In this document: positions 1 to 7,515 of the stretch, in pieces
Position numbering within the stretch: the first letter of the stretch is position 1
Layout of the letters: each line of letters opens with the position of its first letter
Assembly (NCBI GenBank): GCA_020639075.1
Contig: JACKHI010000002.1
Coordinates: forward strand, 806,001-870,000
Reading direction: 5' to 3'
DNA length: 64,000 nt
DNA from: Phycisphaerales bacterium
Lineage (GTDB): Bacteria > Planctomycetota > Phycisphaerae > UBA1845 > UTPLA1
Notes under the pieces: model-generated
The model's database searches: none
What the model was told of the DNA's origin: nothing
The model's input: the letters and a program-made list of their open reading frames with translations, nothing else
Program-made: the position numbers and the translations under genes

Positions 1-989
1 GCAAGACGGGTCTCTTCGGCGGTGCCGGTCTCGGCAAGACGGTCATCATCCAGGAGATGATCGCCCGTATCGCACGCGAGCATTCGGGTTACTCCGTATT
101 CGCCGGCGTTGGCGAGCGCACCCGCGAAGGAAACGACCTTTGGCTCGAAATGCAGGAAGCCGAGTTCAAGACGGCTTCCGGCGAGACGAAGAAGGTGCTC
201 GACCACACGGCGATGGTCTTCGGCCAGATGAACGAGCCGCCGGGCGCGCGTCTTCGCGTCGCGCTGTCGGGCCTGACGATGGCGGAGTATTTCCGCGACG
301 AATCCGGCGCCGACACGATGCTCTTCGTCGATAACATCTTCCGCTTCAGCCAGGCCGGTTCGGAAGTGTCCGCTCTGCTGGGTCGAATGCCCAGCGCCGT
401 CGGTTACCAGCCGACACTCGGCACCGAGATGGGTGAACTTCAGGAGCGCATCACTTCGACGAGTCAGGGCGCCGTCACGTCGGTGCAGGCCGTGTACGTG
501 CCTGCGGACGACTTGACCGACCCGGCCCCGGCGACGGCGTTTACTCACTTGGACGCCTTCATCGTTCTTGCCCGAAGCATCTCGGAGAAGGGCATCTATC
601 CGGCGATCGATCCGCTCGCGTCGTCGAGCCGCATTCTGGATCCGCAGTACGTCGGCGATCGCCATTACAACATCGCCCAGCAGGTGCAGCGCGTGCTTCA
701 GCGGTATCGCGACCTTCAGGACATCATCGCGATTCTGGGCGTTGACGAATTGAGCGAAGAGGACAAGCTCATCGTCGCCCGCGCCCGCAAGATCGAGCGC
801 TTCCTGAGCCAGCCGTTCTACGTCGCCGAAGTCTTTACCGGCTTCGCCGGCGAATACACGCAGCTCGAGGATACGATCCGCAGCTTCGAGGAAATCTGCG
901 AAGGCAAGCACGACAGCCTTCCCGAGCAGGCGTTCATGTACGTCGGCTCCGTCGAAGGCGCCGTCGAAAAGGCGAAGAAGATGAAGTAA
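1..989 (+). CDS. atpD: F1 ATP synthase beta subunit, 5' end cut by window edge
   Basis: Catalytic beta subunit of F1Fo ATP synthase, which makes or hydrolyses ATP on the cytoplasmic face of the membrane. The frame is open from the first bases of the window. It shows the end of the P-loop (GGAGLGKT), the catalytic glutamate segment (GERTREGNDLW), the Walker B-like segment (MLFVDNIFRFSQAG), the SALLGRMPSAVGYQPTL stretch and the C-terminal helical domain with LSEEDKL. About 328 residues are present of the usual 465-480, so roughly the first 150 are outside the window. A strong hairpin terminator follows 30 bp after the stop. The epsilon gene atpC, which usually follows atpD, is not there. Family and function are certain. 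Confidence 0.98.
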   Translation, partial: KTGLFGGAGLGKTVIIQEMIARIAREHSGYSVFAGVGERTREGNDLWLEMQEAEFKTASGETKKVLDHTAMVFGQMNEPPGARLRVALSGLTMAEYFRDESGADTMLFVDNIFRFSQAGSEVSALLGRMPSAVGYQPTLGTEMGELQERITSTSQGAVTSVQAVYVPADDLTDPAPATAFTHLDAFIVLARSISEKGIYPAIDPLASSSRILDPQYVGDRHYNIAQQVQRVLQRYRDLQDIIAILGVDELSEEDKLIVARARKIERFLSQPFYVAEVFTGFAGEYTQLEDTIRSFEEICEGKHDSLPEQAFMYVGSVEGAVEKAKKMK

Positions 990-1019
990 TTCCGGCCGCG
1001 CAGTTCTGGAATCTCCAAA

Positions 1020-1050
1020 GCCGCCCGCGAATGTGGGCGGCTTTTTCTTT
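1020..1050 (+). terminator. Rho-independent terminator after atpD
   Basis: Stem 1020-1028 pairs with 1033-1041 (GCCGCCC against GGGCGGC, plus a G-T and a C-G pair) around a four-base loop. The T-rich run TTTTTCTTTT follows directly. It closes the ATP synthase operon right after atpD. Confidence 0.9.
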
Positions 1051-1157
1051 TGTCATTGCGGGCTGTGTCACTTGCGAGCATTTTTCTCATTTTTGTCCCG
1101 GCACTCATTGTTCGGCAGGGCATCGGGCCGGGGCCCAAATCGTCGCCCCAATTTTTC

Positions 1158-1210
1158 CATGTGCAAATGGCCGCAAACGGCCGCAAATTCGCGCAAAAAC
1201 CGAGTCGCTG
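1158..1210 (+). repeat. GCAAA element phased every 10 bp (copy 1)
   Basis: GCAAA starts at 1163, 1173, 1183 and 1193, exactly 10 bp apart. The array is preceded by a T-rich run and CATGT, and followed by CCGAGTCG. The same layout occurs on the opposite strand near 52973-53035. The copies share the phased GCAAA and both flanks, while the bases between GCAAA units differ. The rest of the 1051-1463 gap shows no credible gene; the short open frames there have no Shine-Dalgarno or family match. Confidence 0.75.
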
Positions 1211-1463
1211 CCGGATGTCCGTCGCGTCCGCCGGGCGAAGCGGCGCCGTTCTGAAAGCATGCCCTGCGCTCCGCGTGATGACACAATCGGACGCCGGGTA
1301 TTCCGCCGCGCGAACGAACGCGCGAGCGTAACAGTAGGGCAGCTTCGCTTCCGCGCGACGCTGGCCTTCACACGCGCATCCCAGTATTCTGAGTTTCAAA
1401 CGGTCTCAGATTGTAAGCGTAGTACGGCCGTCATCGGACGACGGCGAGGTTCCCGGGCGACGC

Positions 1464-3068
1464 ATGAGCCGCGATCTTTCGAACACCGGTAGTCGTCGAC
1501 GGTTCATGCAGCGCGATGCCCGCGTCGTCCGAGTGGCGCTTCTTGTCATGCTGGCGTTCGTCAGCCTTTACTCCGCGGCATTCATCTACCGATCGAGCAT
1601 CGTCGTCGAAGGCAAACGCTACTTCTGTTTGTTTGATGACGCCATGATTTCGATGTGCTACGCGCACAACTGGGCGAATTCGAACGGCATCGTGTGGAAT
1701 CCCGGCGAGTACGTCGAAGGCTACACAAGTTTCGTGTGGACGGCGATCCTCGCACTGATTCATCTGCCCGGATTCAGTCCGTCGACGACGTGTCTGCTGG
1801 CCCAGGTGCTCGGCTGTCTGGTTCTGCTCGGAATTCTGGGGGCGACGGTTCGTCTGTCTCGGGCCTGCCGGCAGTTATCGTTCGTGACTGTCGTCGCCCT
1901 GGTGCTCGTGGCGTTTCAGCCGAACCTCCTTTATCTCACGCTCTACGGAATGGAGACCGGGTTCCTCTGCCTGCTTGTGACGCTTGGGATCGGCGGCATC
2001 GTTCAGAGTCTGCAGGATCGTCGCGGCCGGTTTTCGCCCATGATCTGGTTCGCGATCGCGTGTCTCGTTCGGATGGATGCGCTTCCGATCGTGCTCGCGC
2101 TCGGCCTGCTGAATCTCGTCGGCGTGCGTCGCGGTCGATGGCGCATCGTCCTGGGGGTTGGCGCTGTTGGTGCGACGCTGCTCGCACATGCCATGTGGCG
2201 TCACGCGTATTACGGCGACTGGATGCCGAACACTTACTACCTGAAGCTGACGGGCTGGCCGCTCCTGGATCGCCTGTCCACAGGCGCGAGATCCGCCGTG
2301 TGGACCGTCATATCGCTGGGGTTTGTTTACTTCCTCAGTCTGCTGACTTTGTTCAAGCCGAGATTGTGGCTGGCGGCGCTCATCATTCCGGCGACGATGG
2401 CGTTCGCCTATCAAGTGTATGTCGGCGGCGATGCATGGCGACTGAATCGATTCGTCGCTCCATACCTTCCGGCGCTCTTTGTCGCGTCGGCGATTGGAAT
2501 CCACTATCTCGTCGCGATGATCTTCAGACGTCGAACGTCTACACCTGCGTTGGTCGTGCGCTCGGCGCTCGTGGCGATCTGCGTCGTCGAGATGTTCGCA
2601 TTGGACTGGAAATCGTCGATCCTTGTTGATCGGCCCTACACGTGGGCGTCCAATCAGCTGAACATCCGTCTCGTCTATTGCGTGGATCAAGTGGCGAAGC
2701 CCGAGGCGACGGTCGCCGTGGGTTATGCGGGCGCGTTCCCGTATTTCTCGCGGCGCTATTGCTACGACGTTCTGGGCAAGTGCGATCGATATATCGCCAG
2801 GATCCCGGCGGATACGTCGATTCGGCGCGCGGGACACAACAAGAGGGACATCAACTACACGCTCGAAACGCAGGCGCCCGACGTCCTGGTTCACACGATG
2901 GCCTTCGGTCTTCCGCTGTTCGACAGGCTCTACGATCCCGTCCAGGTCGAAGTGGATGATACGCCGATGGTGATCTTCCTTCGGAAGCACTCAGCTCGCG
3001 TCGAGCGTCGCCCGCCGATCCCGCGCCAGAAGGCCGAAGAACTCTTCATAGCGCAGACGCGTGATTGA
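1464..3068 (+). CDS. GT-C type integral membrane glycosyltransferase-like protein
   Basis: Polytopic membrane protein of 534 residues. After a short basic N-terminus comes one helix, then the luminal segment LFDDAMISMCYAHNWA with WNPGEYVEGYTSFVW. This matches the first periplasmic loop of GT-C transferases such as the AftB/arabinofuranosyltransferase-like and GT39/87-like groups, where the acidic DD pair is near the active site. About ten further hydrophobic helices follow, and the C-terminal 140 residues are soluble. Such enzymes move a sugar from a polyprenyl-phosphate carrier to a glycan or protein outside the membrane; donor and acceptor cannot be read from sequence. Start is uncertain: ATG 1506 is an alternative that would remove the basic leader. 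It stands alone, with no glycan cluster around it. Confidence 0.8.
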   Translation: MSRDLSNTGSRRRFMQRDARVVRVALLVMLAFVSLYSAAFIYRSSIVVEGKRYFCLFDDAMISMCYAHNWANSNGIVWNPGEYVEGYTSFVWTAILALIHLPGFSPSTTCLLAQVLGCLVLLGILGATVRLSRACRQLSFVTVVALVLVAFQPNLLYLTLYGMETGFLCLLVTLGIGGIVQSLQDRRGRFSPMIWFAIACLVRMDALPIVLALGLLNLVGVRRGRWRIVLGVGAVGATLLAHAMWRHAYYGDWMPNTYYLKLTGWPLLDRLSTGARSAVWTVISLGFVYFLSLLTLFKPRLWLAALIIPATMAFAYQVYVGGDAWRLNRFVAPYLPALFVASAIGIHYLVAMIFRRRTSTPALVVRSALVAICVVEMFALDWKSSILVDRPYTWASNQLNIRLVYCVDQVAKPEATVAVGYAGAFPYFSRRYCYDVLGKCDRYIARIPADTSIRRAGHNKRDINYTLETQAPDVLVHTMAFGLPLFDRLYDPVQVEVDDTPMVIFLRKHSARVERRPPIPRQKAEELFIAQTRD

Positions 3069-3328
3069 GATTCGGGCCGCCGGTAGATGTCGATTGGCGA
3101 TCGGTATTGCGGACAACCGCGGCCCGCTCGCCGGCTCCGCTGACGCTACGCCCGCAGTAGTGAGATGCCAATAACGTGCGTCCGGGCCAAGGTGGGCGTT
3201 GCCCTGACGCGACAGCCCGATCGGCAGTCAAGCGTTCGAAAACGGCGTTTGCAGGCTCCTGGCGGCCATTATCGTCCGTTCGTCATCCGGCTCCGATAAG
3301 GCCATGTTGACAAAATTCAACAAAATGG

Positions 3329-3357
3329 TTGATCCAGTGCATCTGAATATTTAGGAT
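3329..3357 (+). promoter_or_regulatory. Possible sigma70 promoter of the PEP-CTERM gene
   Basis: TTGATC (3329-3334) and TAGGAT (3352-3357) are 17 bp apart, in the only A+T-rich part of the 3069-3447 gap and about 90 bp before the next start codon. An alternative -35, TTGACA, lies at 3307-3312 but has no matching -10. The remainder of the gap shows no gene. Confidence 0.3.
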
Positions 3358-3447
3358 CGATTAACGTGAGCCAGAATTTCGGGGGCCGCCAATCGACTTG
3401 AGCGGCGAAGCCATACGCGCAAGATACGCGATTAAGGAGCAGGATTG

Positions 3448-4134
3448 ATGGCAAAAGTAGGGAATTCTCGTCGACAGAAAAAGAGCATCATCAACCGATC
3501 GCGCTGGGCGGGCTATGCCGCCGCAGGTGCGGTCTCGGCATTCGGCGCTCATGAAGTTGCCGAGGCGTCGATTGTCTACTCCGGATCGGTCAACTTCGAC
3601 CTGCAAGGTCTGATCATCAATCTGGACATGAACGGCGACGGGGTGAATGACTTTATTCTGAACAACAGCACGTCGGCCAGCGCTGCCGGTCTTGGCCGCA
3701 TTTCTCCCGGGACGAACGCAAGCGTCGCGAACCCGAACGTCGGCGTCGCCGGCTTCACGGGCGCGTTCGGCTATCCGTACGCCTACAACCTTCCGGTCAA
3801 TGCCGCGATTGACGCCGGTCTTCCGTTCATCACGGCGGGCACGCTCGCCTTCGTGAGCTATCCGAACAACGGCGGTTCGAGCCAGTTCGGCGCGATCGGC
3901 GAAGGCATCATCGGCGTCGAGTTCGACATCAGCGGCTCGAACCACTTCGGCTGGATCCGCGTGAACAATCGCACGGGCGTTCCGACGCACTTCTACACAC
4001 TCGTTGACTGGGCGTATGAAGATCAGCCGAACACGCAGATCCTCGCGGGCGCTGTGCCTGAGCCGGCCTCGCTCGGTCTGCTCGCCCTCGGCGCAGTGGG
4101 CGTTTTGAGCACGCGCCGACGCCGCTCGGCCTGA
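3448..4134 (+). CDS. PEP-CTERM sorting domain protein
   Basis: Secreted protein of 228 residues. ATG 3448 has a good Shine-Dalgarno (AAGGAG, 8 nt away). The N-terminus is basic, then hydrophobic (WAGYAAAGAVSAFGAHEV), consistent with a signal peptide. The middle is a beta-rich domain with an Asp/Asn-rich segment (DMNGDGVNDF) that could bind calcium. The C-terminus is a textbook PEP-CTERM signal: VPEPASLG, a hydrophobic helix, then RRRR. Such tails are processed by an exosortase (EpsH/XrtA type) and deliver the protein to the surface or biofilm matrix; no exosortase gene is in this window. A strong terminator follows, so it is monocistronic. The central domain is not assigned. Confidence 0.9.
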   Translation: MAKVGNSRRQKKSIINRSRWAGYAAAGAVSAFGAHEVAEASIVYSGSVNFDLQGLIINLDMNGDGVNDFILNNSTSASAAGLGRISPGTNASVANPNVGVAGFTGAFGYPYAYNLPVNAAIDAGLPFITAGTLAFVSYPNNGGSSQFGAIGEGIIGVEFDISGSNHFGWIRVNNRTGVPTHFYTLVDWAYEDQPNTQILAGAVPEPASLGLLALGAVGVLSTRRRRSA

Positions 4135-4186
4135 GTGCAAATGACGCACGGCCTTTGAATTCGGCCATTTATCAAATTACACAAAG

Positions 4187-4222
4187 AGCCGTCGCCGGGA
4201 TGATCCGGCGACGGCTTTTTTT
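4187..4222 (+). terminator. Rho-independent terminator after the PEP-CTERM gene
   Basis: A perfect 12-bp stem, AGCCGTCGCCGG with its complement, around the loop GATGAT, followed by a run of seven T (4216-4222). Confidence 0.95.
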
Positions 4223-4284
4223 CATCAGGGACTTGCGGGAGATTTGTTGAACAGAGCGGGCGGGGATTCCGAACAGACGGCGCC

Positions 4285-4325
4285 CCGTTTCGAACCACGA
4301 CCGTCGGGAAGCGGGCACGCTTCGC
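4285..4325 (-). repeat. REP-like element, copy A
   Basis: Read on the minus strand it contains CCCGACGGTCGTGGTTCG followed by AAACGGGG. This aligns with copies at 4421-4458 (plus) and 54536-54574 (minus). Copies A and B lie about 100 bp apart in opposite orientation, as paired REP elements often do. The 4223-4624 gap otherwise contains no supported gene. Confidence 0.55.
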
Positions 4326-4420
4326 TGATGCGAATCACGAACTGCAAGTGCAGCGGGCAGTGCCTCATCGCCCGTCACACGATCACGCGCTGCTATAGGT
4401 TATCGCGCAGCCTTTGCTTC

Positions 4421-4458
4421 CTGCGACCGGACTCCCTGACGGTCGCGGTTCGGAACCG
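4421..4458 (+). repeat. REP-like element, copy B
   Basis: GCGACCG, spacer ACTCCCTGA, CGGTCGC forms a hairpin; GGTTCGGAACC, itself a short palindrome, follows. It is nearly identical to the copy at 54536-54574 on the opposite strand. Confidence 0.65.
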
Positions 4459-4624
4459 GAGGCATTCCTCGCGGATCTTCGCATCGACGTCCGGAAACGG
4501 GTGGTTTGCGGGCGGAATGAGCCGAAACCGCCGATGAACGAAGTGGCGAGTTGCATCCTGGGCGTGGAGTTTCGATAGAGATTATCGAACGCTGCGTGTG
4601 AGTCAGAAACGAGATCGGGAATCC

Positions 4625-7324
4625 ATGGCGAAGAGAAAAGTTCTGTTGATCGGTTGGGATGCGGCGGACTGGGAACACATCAATCCGCTGATCGAGGCGG
4701 GCGAGTTGCCGACGCTGAAGCAGTTTCTCGAAGGCGGCGTGATGGGGAATCTCGCGACGCTCGAGCCCGTGCTGTCGCCAATGCTTTGGAATTCCGTCGC
4801 GACGTGCAAACTCGCGGAGAAGCACGGCATTCACGGCTTTATCGAGCCTGATCCCGTCAACGGCGGCGTGCGGCCCTACACGAGCACGTCACGCAAAGTG
4901 AAGGCGATCTGGAACATCCTCTCGCAGGAAGGGTATCGCAGCAACATCGTCGGTTGGTGGGCAAGCCATCCGGCGGAACCGATTCGGGGAAGCATCGTCA
5001 CAAACCACTTCAACGGCGTGAGATTCGTCCCAGAGAAGGGATGGCAGGTCGCGCCGGGGACGATCCATCCGAAAGAGAAGACGCAGTTCTACGGGCGTTT
5101 CCGCGTGATGCCGCAGGAGCTGACGGAAGCGCATATCCTCCCGTTCATACCCAATGCGGCGAAGATCGATCAGAAGAAGGACCTTCGTCTCAGCACGTTC
5201 GCGAAGGTGCTCAGTGATTGCGCGTCGATCCATGCCGTGGCAACGGCGATGATGGAGACGGAGCCGTGGGACTTCATGGCCGTTTACTACGATGCGATCG
5301 ATCACTTTTCGCACGCGTTCATGTACTACCATCCGCCCAAGATGCCGAACATTTCCGACGAAGACTTCGAAATGTACAAGGACGTCGTCAAGGGCGCGTA
5401 CAAGTTCCACGACATGATGCTCGAGCGACTGCTCGAACTCGCGGGGCCAGACTGCACGACGATTCTCTGTTCGGATCATGGATTTCAATCCAGGCACTTG
5501 CGACCGATGGCCATGCCGCGCGAACCGGCGGGACCGGCGGCGTGGCATCGTCAGTTCGGCATTTTCGCCGCGAACGGACCGGGCATTAAGAACGACGAAT
5601 TGATCTTCGGGGCGAGCCTGATCGACGTGGGGCCGACGATTCTGAGTCTGTTCGATCTGCCGATCGGCCGGGACATGGACGGTCGGCCGCTCGTGGAGAT
5701 CTACGAGAACCCGCCCGAGATCAAGGAGATTCCGTCCTGGGAGGACGTGCCGGGGGAGGACGGCATGCATCCGCCGGGCACGGAACTGAGTCGCAACGAC
5801 TCGGAAGAACTCATGAAGCAGTTCGTCGCGCTGGGGTACGTCGAGGACCCGGGCGACGACAAGGAAAAGGCCGCGGAGAATGCGGAAGTCGAGTCGAAAT
5901 ACAACCTCGCGCGGCAGTTGCTCTGGCTGAATCAATGCGACAAGGCGCTGGCGCTGGCGATGGAGATCGTTCGGAGGCGTTCATGGGAAACGCGCTTCGT
6001 CGAGCTCCTGGCGAAGTGCCTATTGAACGCCGGATACCTGAAGCTGGCGGAGGAACTGGTCGTTGGCGCATTTCCGGATGAAACGCAATTGCCGGGTGGG
6101 CTGATGGTGGTGCTGGCCCAAGCGGCGCTCGGTATGCGGAATACGGAGCGGGCGCTTGAGCTGTATCGCCGTGCGGAAAAGATGGACTCGCAGGCGCCGG
6201 GCCTTCACATTCAATTGGGCGATGTGTACTTACGGATGGCCCGGTTCGAGGATGCCGAGCGCGCCTACAAACGGGCGCTTGAGATCCACGAGGATAGCTC
6301 TCTCGCATGGCAGGGTCTGTCCACTGTGTATCGCCGCAAAGGCGATAACGAGAAAACGGCGGACGCAGCGCTGAACGCCGTCGGCCGAATTCATCGTTCG
6401 CCGATGGCGCATTTCAACCTGGGTGTGGCGCTCGCTCGATCGGGTGATCCCGAGCGTGCCGAACTGGCTTTTCAGACGGCGTTGAAGTTTCGGCCGAACA
6501 TGCTGAACGCTCATCGCTGGCTGCACGCGCTGTACAAATCCGAACTACCGAACCCGGATAAGGCGCGCGAGCATTACCAGATCGCACATACGCTGCAAGG
6601 CAAGCAGGCCGCAGGTCCCTCGCCGGAATCGTCCCGGATCTACCAACGATTCGAGCTTCCGACGATACCGTCGCCTGAGGAGCGAAAGAGGCGATTGGAT
6701 GAGGAGCGACCGCTCAAGAAGAAGGCGGATCCGGCGCCGTCTGGCAAGGAGTTCGTGCTGGTTTCGGGCCTGCCGCGTTCGGGCACGTCGCTGATGATGC
6801 AGATGCTCGAAGCCGGCGGGATGCCGATCGCGACGGACGGGGAGCGAACGGCGGACATCGACAATCCGAAGGGGTATTACGAATGGGAGGCGATCAAGCA
6901 GATCGCCCGGAAGCCGGAACTCCTCGACGAAGAGGGCCTCGACAGGAAGGCGATCAAGGCGATCTCCATGCTGATCCCGCAGTTGCCAAGGACTCACACG
7001 TACAAAGTGATCTTCATGGTGCGCCCCGTGGAAGAGATTGCGGCGAGTCAGTACAAGATGATCGATCGGCTCGGCACGGATGGTGCGAAGCTGTCCGAGG
7101 AAGAACTCGTGCGCGGTCTCTCGCAGCATCGACACGAAGCGCTCGGCTGGTTGAAGCAGACGGCCGGGTTCGAGGTTCTGGCGATCGACTATCCGATGCT
7201 CGTGAAGAACCCCGGCGACGTCATCCCGAAGCTAGTCGAGTTTCTCGGGCATGACCGGCTGCCCAACGCGGAGGCGATGCACGCCGTCGTGGATCCGTCG
7301 CTGCATCGGCAGAAGAAGGGCTGA
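4625..7324 (+). CDS. Phosphodiesterase/pyrophosphatase-like, TPR and sulfotransferase fusion
   Basis: A three-part protein of 899 residues. Residues 1-410 are an alkaline phosphatase-superfamily domain of the type I phosphodiesterase/nucleotide pyrophosphatase kind: metal ligands in LLIGWDAADWE, nucleophile region LSPMLWNSVAT, YYDAIDHFSHAF and CSDHGFQ. Residues 420-650 hold tetratricopeptide helices (ALELYRRAEKMD, LHIQLGDVYLRMARFEDA). Residues from about 710 form a sulfotransferase-like domain with the PAPS-binding loop SGLPRSGTSLMM and the downstream FMVRPVEEIAASQ segment. No signal peptide, so probably cytoplasmic. Substrates are not evident; a role in phospho- or sulfo-modified glycans or lipids is inference. 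ATG 4625 is chosen because homology begins there (KRKVLLIGWD); an in-frame GTG at 4598 adds nine residues. Confidence 0.88.
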   Translation: MAKRKVLLIGWDAADWEHINPLIEAGELPTLKQFLEGGVMGNLATLEPVLSPMLWNSVATCKLAEKHGIHGFIEPDPVNGGVRPYTSTSRKVKAIWNILSQEGYRSNIVGWWASHPAEPIRGSIVTNHFNGVRFVPEKGWQVAPGTIHPKEKTQFYGRFRVMPQELTEAHILPFIPNAAKIDQKKDLRLSTFAKVLSDCASIHAVATAMMETEPWDFMAVYYDAIDHFSHAFMYYHPPKMPNISDEDFEMYKDVVKGAYKFHDMMLERLLELAGPDCTTILCSDHGFQSRHLRPMAMPREPAGPAAWHRQFGIFAANGPGIKNDELIFGASLIDVGPTILSLFDLPIGRDMDGRPLVEIYENPPEIKEIPSWEDVPGEDGMHPPGTELSRNDSEELMKQFVALGYVEDPGDDKEKAAENAEVESKYNLARQLLWLNQCDKALALAMEIVRRRSWETRFVELLAKCLLNAGYLKLAEELVVGAFPDETQLPGGLMVVLAQAALGMRNTERALELYRRAEKMDSQAPGLHIQLGDVYLRMARFEDAERAYKRALEIHEDSSLAWQGLSTVYRRKGDNEKTADAALNAVGRIHRSPMAHFNLGVALARSGDPERAELAFQTALKFRPNMLNAHRWLHALYKSELPNPDKAREHYQIAHTLQGKQAAGPSPESSRIYQRFELPTIPSPEERKRRLDEERPLKKKADPAPSGKEFVLVSGLPRSGTSLMMQMLEAGGMPIATDGERTADIDNPKGYYEWEAIKQIARKPELLDEEGLDRKAIKAISMLIPQLPRTHTYKVIFMVRPVEEIAASQYKMIDRLGTDGAKLSEEELVRGLSQHRHEALGWLKQTAGFEVLAIDYPMLVKNPGDVIPKLVEFLGHDRLPNAEAMHAVVDPSLHRQKKG

Positions 7325-7399
7325 GGGAATCCTCGATTCGATCATTAATCCATGAGCATTCGAAGGATGCGTTTCACATCGAAGTTCTTGTTATGGGGC

Positions 7400-7428
7400 T
7401 TCCTGCCCACTTGGGGCCGCGGTATAAT
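7400..7428 (+). promoter_or_regulatory. Likely promoter of the beta-propeller lipoprotein gene
   Basis: A perfect TATAAT at 7423-7428 lies 17 bp after a weak -35 (TTCCTG, 7400-7405). It would give a leader of about 80 nt before ATG 7516. Confidence 0.4.
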
Positions 7429-7515
7429 CGTGCGTGTTGGCAAGGGCTGTTCGTCCAGGATGTATCCAGATCGTCCGGCCCGGCCTTCCTCGCGCAGAAA
7501 AAAGGGTCCCAAATC

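Noticed and set aside
1158..1210. DnaA box cluster or replication origin
   Set aside because: No TTATNCACA-like boxes, no dnaA/dnaN nearby; the repeated core is GCAAA.
818..1399. 193-codon minus-strand frame over the end of atpD and the following gap
   Set aside because: It spans the terminator and the repeat; the similarity to peptides at 52.9 kb is explained by the repeated DNA.
4889..5935. 348-codon open frame opposite the phosphodiesterase fusion
   Set aside because: No family signature; lies wholly within the catalytic domain of the real gene.
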